The notes under the pieces were generated by a model. The model was not told where the DNA came from and searched no databases. It saw only the letters and a program-made list of their open reading frames with translations. From positions 1 through 60,644 of the forward strand of contig JAJCZV010000152.1 of the NCBI GenBank assembly GCA_029262175.1: 60,644 bases of DNA. The letters run 5' to 3'. This DNA is from Gemmatimonadota bacterium (GTDB lineage: Bacteria; Gemmatimonadota; Gemmatimonadetes; Palauibacterales; Palauibacteraceae). The translations under genes were made by a program, and so were the position numbers. Below are positions 17,845 through 27,700 of this stretch, one piece after another (position 1 is the stretch's first letter; each line of letters opens with the position of its first letter).

Positions 17845-18489
17845 CTACCGGATCAGGATGCGGCTGAGGACGAGCGCCGTCGCGGAGAGCGCGCCGCCGA
17901 CCAGGACCGTGCTATGCCGAGAGATCCAGCTTCGTTTCGGAACCATGATCCGATCGCCCGAGAAGAGACCGGAGTCAAACATCTGATTCTCGTCCAGGTC
18001 CTTCCGAATCAGAAGGTCGCCTCGGTACACACGGATTCCGTCCAGTCGCCCATGCTCCGACGGACCGCCGGCCAGGCTTACCGCGTCGCCGAGGCTCATG
18101 GTCGGATCGACGTAGTACAAGCCGGGCTCAGCGACCGAACCCAGAACCCGGACCTTGCGAAGCAACGTCACCTGGACCTCTTGGTTTCGAAGCTCCTCGG
18201 CGAACGACTCCGCGAGGCGCGTCTTGAGCGCGCCGGGATCGTAGGGTCGCACGTCGAACGCGCCCAAGATGGGGAGCACCGCGTGTCCGGTTTCGTCGAC
18301 CGTGTAGTCACCATTCAGATCGGGCTCGCGCCAGAAACCGAGGCGAATCGCATCGCCCGGCGCGAGCGCCGACTGCACTTCCGCTTCGAGCTCTGTCACC
18401 GACGCTCGTGCGAGCTGCGACTCGAGACCGCTCGTCGAGCACAGCACCCAGATCGAGAGCACGATGGAAAGGCGGGTGGGATCAAGCAT
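17845..18489 (-). CDS. Wza-like polysaccharide export protein
   Basis: The 214-residue product starts at an ATG eight bases after the kinase stop. It has an N-terminal hydrophobic signal (about residues 7-24), a poly_export (Wza) domain from LAPGDAIRLGFWREPDLNG to the EVQVTLLRKVRV strand, one SLBB-like segment (GLYYVDPTMSLGDAVSLAGG) and a hydrophobic C-terminal helix. Outer-membrane Wza is longer (about 380 residues) and lipidated. This short form with a C-terminal helix is the layout seen in many non-enterobacterial loci. It should form the export channel with the adjacent Wzc-like kinase. Confidence 0.85.
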   Translation of the reverse strand: MLDPTRLSIVLSIWVLCSTSGLESQLARASVTELEAEVQSALAPGDAIRLGFWREPDLNGDYTVDETGHAVLPILGAFDVRPYDPGALKTRLAESFAEELRNQEVQVTLLRKVRVLGSVAEPGLYYVDPTMSLGDAVSLAGGPSEHGRLDGIRVYRGDLLIRKDLDENQMFDSGLFSGDRIMVPKRSWISRHSTVLVGGALSATALVLSRILIR

Positions 18490-18497
18490 CGCAGTTC

Positions 18498-20939
18498 CTA
18501 TCCAAACGGGCTGTCATAAGAGGGGGCGGCAGAAGCGTCGCCGAAGGTCGGTGCGTACCGATAGGTGTATGTGGCGTACTGCTTCGGCAGTGTGACGTCA
18601 TTGAACACGACGCTGATCGACGGCACGCCGGTTCGGGCGAGCCGTTCGAGGGTCAGCTGTAATCCTTCGCGATCCGTGACCCCGCGCCGGACCACGACGA
18701 TGACGGCGTCGACCGAGGACGCGATGGTCGCGGCGTCCGCCAGAACGTTGAGGGGCGGCGTGTCCACGATCAGCAGATCGACGTTGTCTTCGACGAGCGA
18801 GATCAGCCGGTCAAACAGCCGCTCTTCTAGAAGCGCCGCCGAATGAAGCGTCGGCGTGCCGGCCGGCATCACCCACAGCCGACCGGAGTCCTCGACGTTG
18901 AGCGTGGACGTTGCGGTGCGGGCGTCTGCGAGCCCGGCGAGCACTTCGCTGAGCCCCGGCGAATTTGGGCAGCCAAAGAACTCCGACACCCGACTCGCCC
19001 GCATGTCCGCGTCGACGAGCATCGTGCGTCCGACGTGCAGCGCTCGCGCGAGGGCGAGGTTGCAGGATACGAACGTTTTTCCTTCGCCAGGCCCGGCGCT
19101 CGTCACCGCGACCGAACGCACCCGACGGCCCGACTCTCGCCCCATGAACCGAAGGTCGGCAACCACGCTTCGAAACGCCTCGAGCGCCAACTGTTGATCC
19201 CAGCTGGGCATCAACACCGGCGCCTCCGGACGAGTGGCCGGGCGTCCTTCCGGGTAGGCCGGGAGAAGCGGGCCGGGGTTGCGGACCGAAGGAATCAAAC
19301 CGATCACCGGCAACCCGGACGCGAGGTCGAGATCGCCGCGATCCAACACGCGCCGATCAGATACGTCTCTGACCATGCCGAGGCCAAACCCGCCCACGAG
19401 CCCGAGTACGACGGCGAGACCCAGGTTCTGGGACGGGTTCGGCGAGGCCGGTGCGGTGGGGACCGATGCGCGATCCACCACACGGACGCTTGGAAGGTCG
19501 ACGGCTTCCGCGACTTCCGCCTCGCGCCGACGGGTCTCGAGGAACTTGTAGAGCTCATCGAACAGGTCGGCCTGCCGCTGCAGTCTGGCAAACTCGATTT
19601 GTCGCGATGGGATGACCGCGAGACGACGACCGGCCAGGGCGAGCGTACCTTCGAGCGCCCCGATCTGATTTGTGACCGCCTGCTCGTAGCTCCGCGCGAC
19701 GTCGCGGAGTTGGTCTTCGAGGTCACGGACGTGTTGGTCGGCGGCCCGGAAGTCGGGGTTCTGTGGAGTTCGGAGCGCGGCGAGGCTCGCGCGCTCCGTC
19801 TCGGCGGTCAACAGCGAACCAATGATCTGAGAGACGATCGGGTTCTTCAAGAACGTCGGAAAACTGGCGAGGTCGCGGGCGGCACCGTCACGATCGCCCG
19901 CGGCTTGTACCTGCGCGATGAGCCGCCTCAACGAAGCGCGCTCCGCCTGGAGGCCCTCGTGCTCGGCCTGAAGACCGGCCAATCGCCGCACTTCCTCGAC
20001 GGCCAACTCGTCGAGAGCCACGACTTGATACGTACGACCAAAGATCTCGAGCGAGTCTTCCGCGGCCGCGAGGCGAGCTTGCACTTGAGCGACCTGCTCG
20101 CCAAGGAACGTTGCCGTCGCCGTGGCCTCATCGCGCTGCAGCTCCGTTCGGAGTCGCATGTACGATCGTCCTATGGCCTCGCACAGTGACTGCGCTTCGA
20201 GCGCCGACGCTCGCGTGCAGGTGACCCTCACGAGTGCGCCTTCCCGCCTTACTTGTTCGGCGGTCAAATCGGCGCGTACCGCGGATACCACCGAACTGAA
20301 CGGGCGCACGCGAATCACCAGCTCCTGAGCACCCGCTTCATCTGGTGCCTTGAACGAAAGGCCGCCGAAGGACATCGGCCCACCGTGTTCCACCCGATCG
20401 ACCACCGGCCCACCGTCCAAGGACTCCACGCGGTATCCGCCCGCGGCGAGACGCTGCATCCGATACGACGACGCCGGCGTCTCGGGCGAGGCGGCGAACT
20501 CCGCCAGAGCGTCAGCCGCCGGAACCTCGCCCTCGGGTGTCTCGACTCTGACGTGCAGATTGAGCACGTCCACCACCGGTTCGATCACTCGGCGGCTTCG
20601 AATCAGTTCGATCTCCGTCTCCGCCTGGTTTCCGAGGCCGAGACGATCCAGCATTTCCAACGCCGAGGTTTCAGGCCCGCGACTACGCTCTTCGATGAGG
20701 ATCGTGGTCGATGACTGCCACCGGCGTGGAAGCAGGGCCGTGCCGATCGCGACGACGGTGATGACGCCGAGAAATACCGTGAGGATCGTTCCACGACGGC
20801 GGCGAATGACGGCAGCGAACGCGCGCGGCGGTCGTGCCCCTTCCCCTCCACCCTTCAGGTCTGCAGGTCCGGACTCACCCCATAACTTCGAGGGCCGTAC
20901 CGGCCCCTGGGGCATCGTTGGATGCTCCGACTCGTTCAT
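18498..20939 (-). CDS. Wzc-like chain-length regulator and BY-kinase
   Basis: The ATG at 20939 gives 814 residues; an alternative start lies 8 codons later. Residues about 45-70 form the first membrane helix of the Wzz domain, followed by a long coiled-coil-rich periplasmic part and a second helix (LGLAVVLGLVGGFGLGMV, about residue 530). The cytoplasmic kinase has Walker A SAGPGEGKTFVS (about 615), Walker A' TMLVDADMR and Walker B LLIVDTPP. The tail is rich in tyrosine (QYATYTYRYAPTF plus one more Tyr), the usual autophosphorylation cluster of bacterial tyrosine kinases. It is the first gene of the minus-strand operon and is expected to control polymer length and export. Confidence 0.9.
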   Translation of the reverse strand: MNESEHPTMPQGPVRPSKLWGESGPADLKGGGEGARPPRAFAAVIRRRRGTILTVFLGVITVVAIGTALLPRRWQSSTTILIEERSRGPETSALEMLDRLGLGNQAETEIELIRSRRVIEPVVDVLNLHVRVETPEGEVPAADALAEFAASPETPASSYRMQRLAAGGYRVESLDGGPVVDRVEHGGPMSFGGLSFKAPDEAGAQELVIRVRPFSSVVSAVRADLTAEQVRREGALVRVTCTRASALEAQSLCEAIGRSYMRLRTELQRDEATATATFLGEQVAQVQARLAAAEDSLEIFGRTYQVVALDELAVEEVRRLAGLQAEHEGLQAERASLRRLIAQVQAAGDRDGAARDLASFPTFLKNPIVSQIIGSLLTAETERASLAALRTPQNPDFRAADQHVRDLEDQLRDVARSYEQAVTNQIGALEGTLALAGRRLAVIPSRQIEFARLQRQADLFDELYKFLETRRREAEVAEAVDLPSVRVVDRASVPTAPASPNPSQNLGLAVVLGLVGGFGLGMVRDVSDRRVLDRGDLDLASGLPVIGLIPSVRNPGPLLPAYPEGRPATRPEAPVLMPSWDQQLALEAFRSVVADLRFMGRESGRRVRSVAVTSAGPGEGKTFVSCNLALARALHVGRTMLVDADMRASRVSEFFGCPNSPGLSEVLAGLADARTATSTLNVEDSGRLWVMPAGTPTLHSAALLEERLFDRLISLVEDNVDLLIVDTPPLNVLADAATIASSVDAVIVVVRRGVTDREGLQLTLERLARTGVPSISVVFNDVTLPKQYATYTYRYAPTFGDASAAPSYDSPFG

Positions 20940-21428
20940 GCTTCTCCGGTGCTTCACGCTTCGACCTTCGTGAGGAGTCCATTCCTCGTCCCCCCGGTTG
21001 AGACCAAAGACGCGGAGGGCGTCATCGTTCGGTGCGTGATGAACGAGATCTCGGGGACTGAGAGCCAAGCGCTCTAGACGACGGGCAAATCCCGAACCGG
21101 CGCCCGGCGGCGACGACCGGGCAGGCGGGAGACATTGACCCATGGGCGATACCGGGCCGTTGCAGCTCTCTGTGGGTTAGCGCACCGGGGCTTCGCATCG
21201 GCGCTATCGGCGGAACAATTCTGCTTCGCGTTAGCAAAGAGTTGCAGAAGAGTCGGACGCACCCTTTGCCGAGAATCACGTCCTCGCCATGACCGCGACC
21301 AACGCCCAGGCCCGACCCGCGTGGCGGCTTACTCCGTGACGGTGCGCTCGCAGCGGGCGAAGGCTTGGAACTTGCCGCCTCCTACCGGCGATGCCGACTC
21401 ATTGGCGAATCGACTTTAGGAGCTCTGA
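20940..21428. promoter_or_regulatory. Divergent control region between the kinase operon and the epimerase gene
   Basis: This 489-base region separates two divergent transcription units and should hold promoters for both. A local AT-rich stretch at about 21,205-21,250 is the most promoter-like part for the minus-strand operon. The plus-strand gene has an AGGAG ribosome site six bases before its start. No specific operator was recognised, and the boxes were not assigned. Confidence 0.45.
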
Positions 21429-22475
21429 ATGAAGATTACGCTGCTAGGTGCTGGCGGGTTCGTTGGATCGCACCTGTCCGAGCACTTGACTCGAGAGCTT
21501 GGCCACGAGGTGCTGGCTCTCGACGTGACCGCTGACAAACTCGGTCATGTCCAGGGCTCCGGTTTCGAATTTCGCCATGTGGACATCGCCCAGGACGACC
21601 ACGGGCTCGAAGAAGCGATCAGCGAGGGAGACCTGGTGATCGACCTCGTCGCCTACGCGAACCCGAGCCTCTACGTGGAGACGCCGCTCGAAGTCTTCGA
21701 CCTCAATTTCACGCAGAACTTGAAGGTCGCCCACCTGTGTTCACGGCACCGGCGTCGGCTGATTCAGTACTCCTCCGCGGAGGTATACGGCAAGGCGCAG
21801 GACGGCACGTCCTACATCGAAGATGAGACGGACTTCGTGCTTGGCCCGGTTGTGAAACATCGGTGGATCTACGCGGCCGCGAAGGGGCTTTTGGAGCGCG
21901 TACTGCATGCCCAAGGACTCGAGGGAACCATCGAGTACACGATCATCAGGCCCTTCAACTTTATCGGGCCGCGCATCGACTATCTTGTCGTACCGGGCAC
22001 GATGGGCGGACCCCGGGTGTTCGCGCACTTCATGTCCGCGCTGCTCGGAGATGGTCCGCTGTTTCTTGTCGATGGCGGAACCGCTCACCGCGCGTTTCTT
22101 CACATCGAGGATGCCAATTGCGCGCTCGCGACGATCCTCGCCAACCCGGAAGCCGCGAGGAACCAGGCGTTCAACGTCGGGAACCCGAACAACGACCTTT
22201 CGGTTCGGGATCTCGCCGAGAAGATGAAACAACTCTATGAAGAGCTCACTGGACGACGGTCGGGTTCGGAGCTGGTGGACGTGTCGGGGGAAGCGTTTTA
22301 CGGACCCGGCTATGAGGATTCCAACCGGCTTCCGCCAAACGTCGAGAAGCTCGGCGCTCTTGGTTGGGAACCGCTCAAGAATATCGATGACACGTTGCGG
22401 GAAACGATGATCTATTACCTCGAAGAGCAAGCCGGAGCGCTCCTCGAGGCACCCTCCCAAGCCGCGGCCGTCTAG
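21429..22475 (+). CDS. NAD-dependent sugar dehydratase/decarboxylase, ArnA or UDP-apiose synthase-like
   Basis: The 348-residue product begins MKITLLGAGGFVGSHLSEHL with the Rossmann glycine loop. It has YSSAEVYGK, the catalytic pair in IYAAAKGLLERVL (Tyr-x3-Lys) and RPFNFIGPRIDYL. The C-terminal motif AFYGPGYEDSNRLPPNVEK matches the YGKGYxD segment of the ArnA decarboxylase domain and of plant UDP-apiose/UDP-xylose synthase. The likely reaction is oxidative decarboxylation of UDP-glucuronate, giving UDP-xylose, UDP-apiose or the 4-keto pentose. Which product forms cannot be told from sequence. The end overlaps the convergent fusion gene by four bases. Confidence 0.82.
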   Translation: MKITLLGAGGFVGSHLSEHLTRELGHEVLALDVTADKLGHVQGSGFEFRHVDIAQDDHGLEEAISEGDLVIDLVAYANPSLYVETPLEVFDLNFTQNLKVAHLCSRHRRRLIQYSSAEVYGKAQDGTSYIEDETDFVLGPVVKHRWIYAAAKGLLERVLHAQGLEGTIEYTIIRPFNFIGPRIDYLVVPGTMGGPRVFAHFMSALLGDGPLFLVDGGTAHRAFLHIEDANCALATILANPEAARNQAFNVGNPNNDLSVRDLAEKMKQLYEELTGRRSGSELVDVSGEAFYGPGYEDSNRLPPNVEKLGALGWEPLKNIDDTLRETMIYYLEEQAGALLEAPSQAAAV

Positions 22476-24607
22476 ACTCGCAAAGCCAGGGCGCGCGCCA
22501 GCGCCTCATCCAGCGCCCGCCCCCCGCTCTTCCCGTCGAGGCTTGAAGGTCCGCGCTCGGGAGGGTGAGCGAGAAACGTCTCCACCGCCTCTCCGATGTC
22601 CCGAGCCGTACGCTTCACGCCGTTTGGCGCGACCACACGAACCAGCCGAGCATCTAGCCCCGAGTCGGCGACGCGCAGCGGCCCTCCGTGTCCCAGAACG
22701 ACGAGCGGAAGCCCCGCCCGCATCGCCTCGCCCAAGACCATCCCGCCCTCGTCGCGAAGCATGGGCATCACGCCGACGCTGGCGCGACGCATCACACGCT
22801 GGAGCTCGTCCCGAGGCAACCTGCCCACGAACTCTACTCGATGGCCTACGCCTATGCGGGCCGCCAGCTTCGCCAGACGCCGGCGGTCTCCCCCCGCTCC
22901 AGCGATGACCAAGCGGACCTCCGTCTCTACATGTGACATCGCACGGATCGCCAGTGCGATTCCCTTCCTCGATTCGATCGCCCCCGCGAACAACACAAAG
23001 GGGTCTTCGGACTTCGGAGTGGGGCCACGCTCCGCGTCCAAGGGGTCTATGCCGACAAACTCGACGTGGTTGACCTCGAGCGACCGCGCTCGAAGTGCGC
23101 GCGGAAGGCGCTCCAGGGTGGACCGGTTCTGGACGAGCGCGACGGCGACTCGACGCCATGTGCGCCGCGTCGCGGGAAGACACGAGGCGGCACGAACGGC
23201 GACGAAATCGAGCACCTCGTCGAACCCTCCGCGCCACCCGAGGGCGGGCCACAGCCGCAGAGGTGTGCGTACCGCTCCGCCGACCGGTCCCCAGATGACC
23301 GGGAGCCCGAGCCGGACGGCCGGCGTCGGCAGCCAGTAGACCGAGTAGGTGGCGTGAAGGACGACGTCGAACTTCGTCTCGGCCATCAGCTCCCGAGCCC
23401 TTCGCTCCGCTCCGCGAAGCCACCAGAGATAGAGCAGAAACCAAGTGATCCGGTGCCGTTTTGCGAGCCCCGACCAACCCGGCTCGGGGACCGTCTCGAA
23501 CCGGAGTCCGCCCCGGTCGCCCTGCCACGAGCCCAGCGCCTCTTCGTGTTCCGGGCCGACGAGAACCGTGCAGTCCGCGCGCTTCGCGAGTTCCGCGACG
23601 ATGGCCCAGCCCGCACCGGGCTCGGATCCGCTCGATGGGTCGCAGGCGTAGGCGAACACCAACGCTCGCGGCCGCTGCCCGCGCACAGGGTTCGCGTCGC
23701 CAACCGGCCGTCCCTCCATGTCGCCAAGTCGGCGAACGAGCCCGTCGACCAACACGCGATCCCGCCCTTCCCCCGTGGAGCGGGACGAAATGCGTTCCCT
23801 CCAGTAGTCGACCGTCTCCGAGGGGGCCGTCCACCGAGGCGCACGCGACTCGAGCGTGGACGCCGTGGCCTCGTACAACACGGCGTCCGCGCCCGGAGGA
23901 CCGAAGGCGGCATCTTCCCAATCGATCAACGACAGACTTCCATCGCCGATCTCGCGGAGATTCCACGGCGTCAGGTCGCCGTGCATCGGCTCCCAGCCGC
24001 GATTCCCCTGCGACCCGAGGTCAACCTGCGATAGCGCTCGCGTGATCTCTCGACCCAGGAGCCGGATCGGTGGGTTGGCGGGAGATCGGTGCCCTGGGCC
24101 AGCCACCGTCGATGTCACGAGATAGGACCAATCGCCGACGGCGCCGATCAACTTTGGTCTCGGAGCGCGGAACCCGATCGGTTGAAAAGCCGCAACGGAT
24201 TCAAGGACTCGGTACTCTTTGCGCAACGGCTCCGCGTCGCCTCGCTTCATACGTACGAAGGCGGTCGCCCGCCCGTCCCGGAGGAGCAACAGCCCCAGTC
24301 CGGCCCGATGGACTTGTGTTCGCTCGTAGACCGCTAGGTCGTCGAAGGGTCCGATCCAGCGACGCCAGAATGCGCAGAGCCACGCCCACTGCTCGCTCGG
24401 CAGCGGAGGCTCCCAACGGGTTGCCGGCCCTGGCAGCGCGCGCGCGCCGAGAACGCGCGTTGCCGTTCGCACCCCCCGGTGCAGCCACTTCGTTCGCGGT
24501 CGACACGGGCTGTACAGCGTCAAGCCGGACTCGGTTGCGCGGCGCGTGTCCACGGGGATCCGCAGGTGTCCCAAGCCGGGGGGATACGTCTTGTAAAGGT
24601 GCTCCAT
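22472..24607 (-). CDS. Fusion of an aminoglycoside-phosphotransferase-like domain and a GT4 glycosyltransferase
   Basis: The 711-residue protein starts at an ATG at 24607. Residues about 95-265 have the layout of an APH/choline-kinase-like phosphotransferase, with the Brenner motif MHGDLTPWNL and the metal-binding IDWEDAAFGPPGAD. From about residue 325 a complete GT4 enzyme follows: ALVFAYACDPSSGSEPGAGW, IWGPVGGAVRT, VLFAGAIESRKGIALAI and DEGGMVLGEAMRAGLPLVV. The GT4 half resembles the enzyme at 11.1-12.3 kb. A phosphotransferase fused to a glycosyltransferase is unusual. It may phosphorylate a sugar or lipid acceptor and then glycosylate, but this is inference. It lies at the right edge of the polysaccharide locus. 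Confidence 0.8.
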   Translation of the reverse strand: MEHLYKTYPPGLGHLRIPVDTRRATESGLTLYSPCRPRTKWLHRGVRTATRVLGARALPGPATRWEPPLPSEQWAWLCAFWRRWIGPFDDLAVYERTQVHRAGLGLLLLRDGRATAFVRMKRGDAEPLRKEYRVLESVAAFQPIGFRAPRPKLIGAVGDWSYLVTSTVAGPGHRSPANPPIRLLGREITRALSQVDLGSQGNRGWEPMHGDLTPWNLREIGDGSLSLIDWEDAAFGPPGADAVLYEATASTLESRAPRWTAPSETVDYWRERISSRSTGEGRDRVLVDGLVRRLGDMEGRPVGDANPVRGQRPRALVFAYACDPSSGSEPGAGWAIVAELAKRADCTVLVGPEHEEALGSWQGDRGGLRFETVPEPGWSGLAKRHRITWFLLYLWWLRGAERRARELMAETKFDVVLHATYSVYWLPTPAVRLGLPVIWGPVGGAVRTPLRLWPALGWRGGFDEVLDFVAVRAASCLPATRRTWRRVAVALVQNRSTLERLPRALRARSLEVNHVEFVGIDPLDAERGPTPKSEDPFVLFAGAIESRKGIALAIRAMSHVETEVRLVIAGAGGDRRRLAKLAARIGVGHRVEFVGRLPRDELQRVMRRASVGVMPMLRDEGGMVLGEAMRAGLPLVVLGHGGPLRVADSGLDARLVRVVAPNGVKRTARDIGEAVETFLAHPPERGPSSLDGKSGGRALDEALARALALRV

Positions 24608-24661
24608 GGAACCACCGGGGCGAGGGGGTTCCTCTACGTCGGGCAGGTACCGTGCCTACGC

Positions 24662-24693
24662 AAAAGGGCCCGCCTCCGAAGAGACGGGCCCTT
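24662..24693 (-). terminator. Intrinsic terminator with UUCG loop
   Basis: On the minus strand a 13-base-pair stem (one wobble pair) closes a UUCG tetraloop and is followed by four T residues. It is placed 44 bases after the stop of the TonB-receptor gene, so it terminates that transcript and also insulates the fusion gene. Confidence 0.85.
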
Positions 24694-24736
24694 GTACTGC
24701 CATCGCGTGGGGCTCAGCCCGAGCCCACCGTCTAGC

Positions 24737-27700
24737 CTAGAAGCGGAATCTCACGCCAAGCTGTGCGCGACGAGTATCTCCCAGACCGCTTCGAATGGTT
24801 CCGTCGAAGTTGAACAGGAGACCGCTTTGCGCGGAGTCGAGGAAGTTGTCCGTGCCCGTGAGGTTGAAGACCTCGAGCACGGGCTCGATCGACTGTCCGC
24901 TGCCGAACTGGAACTCTTTCGAGATTCTCAGATCCCACGTGAAGAACTCGTTGTCGCGGCGAAGCGTGTTTCGGTCCAGGACCGAACCGTCCGCGCACAC
25001 GCGATCGGCGGGCGCAGCGGCGCGCTCGCCTGCGGCCGGAGCAAACGGGTTGCTGTCTGTCGGTCCGCAGCTGGCCGACATCGGGGAGGCCGATTGGAAG
25101 CGGACCAGATTGTTGAACAAGAATCCGCGCCCGAGATTGAACATGAAGTAGCCGTTCAAGTGATGCCGACGATCCCGAATCGACCAGTTGTATTCTGGTT
25201 CCAGATTGCTTGCGTCCGCATAGAACAGCGTGAACGGATCGCGCTCGTTGTCATCATCGGACTTGTCGAACGCGACCGTATAGTTCGCCTCGAAGCTCAA
25301 CACGTTGTCGAGCGCGTTGCGACCACGCAGTCCGACCGTGAACGCGTTGTAACGCGAACGGGCCGTACTCTCGGCGACCGTCAGCGCGCCGATGCCGTTT
25401 CCGTTCGGCAACGAACCGCCGCCAAAATTCGCACCGAGCGCCGGGTCGTTGGCGTTCAGAAACCGGAACAGATTGTTCGTGCTCGCGTGCGTATACGAGA
25501 CGCTCGCCGCCACGTTGTCAGAAAGCGCTTGATCGACGCCCGCACCGAAGGACCATGTCCGCGGCAGCTGCAAATCCCGGCTCGCGACCTGAATGTCGGG
25601 CAGGAACGGCGTCGCCGCCGAACCGTCGATCTGCTCGTCGAGCTGTGGCACGAGCCCGAGGAAAGGCGTATCGCTGCTTCGGAACAACGTTTGTTGGAAG
25701 GCGCCGTTGGTCACGCGGTGCTGCGCGAACACCAGCATGGGAATCCGCGAAAAATACGAACCCGCATTCAGCCGGACCAACGTGCGTCCATCGTCGTTCG
25801 GATCCCACGCCAGCCCGAATCGCGGCTGGAAGTTGTTCAAGTCGTCGGGAATCGTGCCGTCCGACGGAAACGCCGGGTCGTCGAGGAACGGCGCGTAGAA
25901 CGTGTCGTTCGGATCGACGAACTGATCCGGGTGCCAGGTCCCCTCCCAGCGGAGGCCGAGATTCACGGTCAGGTTGCTCTGAGGCTGCCACGTGTCTTGA
26001 ATAAACAGCCCGAGCTCGTTGACCGAGAAGTTCTGGAGACCGAGTTGGTCCGCCGGAGTGGGCGGTACGGTCGCGGCCTGGAGATACAACAGGACCGGGC
26101 CGGTGATCGTGGTACCAGCAGGGCACGTCCCCGTGTTGCTGTCCGACCCATCCGAACACGTCACATAGCTGTTGCCCTGCGTGACGAAATTCATGAAGCC
26201 GTCGACAGAACTAAAGATGTACCGGCTGTTCGCGAAGCCGACGAACTGCTGCTCGACGGTGGTCCGATTGTATTCCGCGCCGACCTTGAACAGGTGGTCG
26301 CCGGCGAGGAACGTCACGTTGTCGACCAGCTGGAACCGTGTGTCGTACCCTGGGTCGATGGGGAGAAAGAACGGCATCCCGATCCGGAAGCCATCCGCGA
26401 AATCCATCGCGATGTCCGGGAACGGTCGGCCGCCGATCGACTCGAAGGACGCCTGGGCCGGCGCGGTGCCGCCGGGAATGAGCGGTCCCTGGTAACCACG
26501 GGGCCGATCCTCTCGTGCGTACTGAAAACGGAATTCGTTGGAGACCGTATTCGAGAGCTGGGATCGGAGGCTCGCATTGATCGCGTGCGAGAAGTCTTCC
26601 TCGATCCCGTTTGAGCTCAGGCCCCAAGAATCGACATCGAAGGTTCCGTTTACCTGCTCTGACCAGGCGTAGTTGTACTTCACCGAGGCCTGATGCCGAT
26701 CGCTCAGGTTGAAGTCGAGCTTCGCGATCAGAGCCTTGTTGTCATCGGTACGTTCGACCGGTCCGAACTCGTTGTCGAACAGACCCGGCCATTGGCTTTG
26801 CAGGAACGTATCAAGCGTCTGAAGGTTCGCCGAACTCGCGACGTTCCGCGTGAACTGCTTGGTCTCGGACCCTTCTTGCTGATCGTAGGCGACAAAGAAG
26901 AACGCTTTGTCGCGGACGATCGGCCCTCCGAGCGTGAACCCGAACTGACTACGACTGAATTCGGGCTTGCCGCCCCCCCGGTCGCTCGGGAACTCGGAAG
27001 AGAGTCCGTCGAACTGACCGAAATAGTGCGCGGATCCCGTGAGCTCGTTGGTTCCCGACTTCGTGATTACGTTTACGAAACCGCCGGCGGAACGTCCGAA
27101 CTCCGCCGTGGCGCCTTGGTTTACGACGACGACTTCTTGTACTGCGTCCTGGTTGAACGTGAACGCCGGTCGTTGCCCGCCACGCTGCTCACCAAAGAAC
27201 GGATTATTGAAGTCGCCGCCATCGACGATGACGTTGTTGAAGATGCCGCGCTGACCGCTGATGTTCAGTACGTCGCCATCCGGCCCCTGCGACACGGAAA
27301 CGCCGGGCGTCAGAAGCGTGTAGTCGAGGTAGTTGCGACCGTTGTTGGGGAGGTTGTCGACGACCTCCGCGGACAGGCGCTGGGAGCTCGACACATCTTC
27401 TGTATCGACCAGCGGTGCACGCTCCCCTTCCACCGTGATTTCGGCGAGGGCGACCGGCTTGAACTCCAGAAGCAGGTCGAGCGTCTCTCCGACGCGGAGA
27501 ACCAGACCCTCGATTCGCTCGTCGCCGAACTGACCCAGCGCTCGCGCGGTCACGTTATAGATACCGAGCGGTAGAAGGGTTCGAACGAAGCTCCCGCTCC
27601 CGGTGGTCTCGACCGTGGTCCGGAGCCCCGTTTCGCGGTGCTCCATGACCACGGCAGCACCTGCGACGCCGGCACCGGTGGGATCGCGTACGATTCCGCG

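Noticed and set aside
18843..20189. 448-residue plus-strand open frame
   Set aside because: It is antisense to the Wzc-like kinase, whose motifs are unambiguous.
24479..26614. 711-residue plus-strand open frame
   Set aside because: It is the antisense of the TonB receptor gene and shows Arg/Glu/Val-rich shadow composition with no domain.
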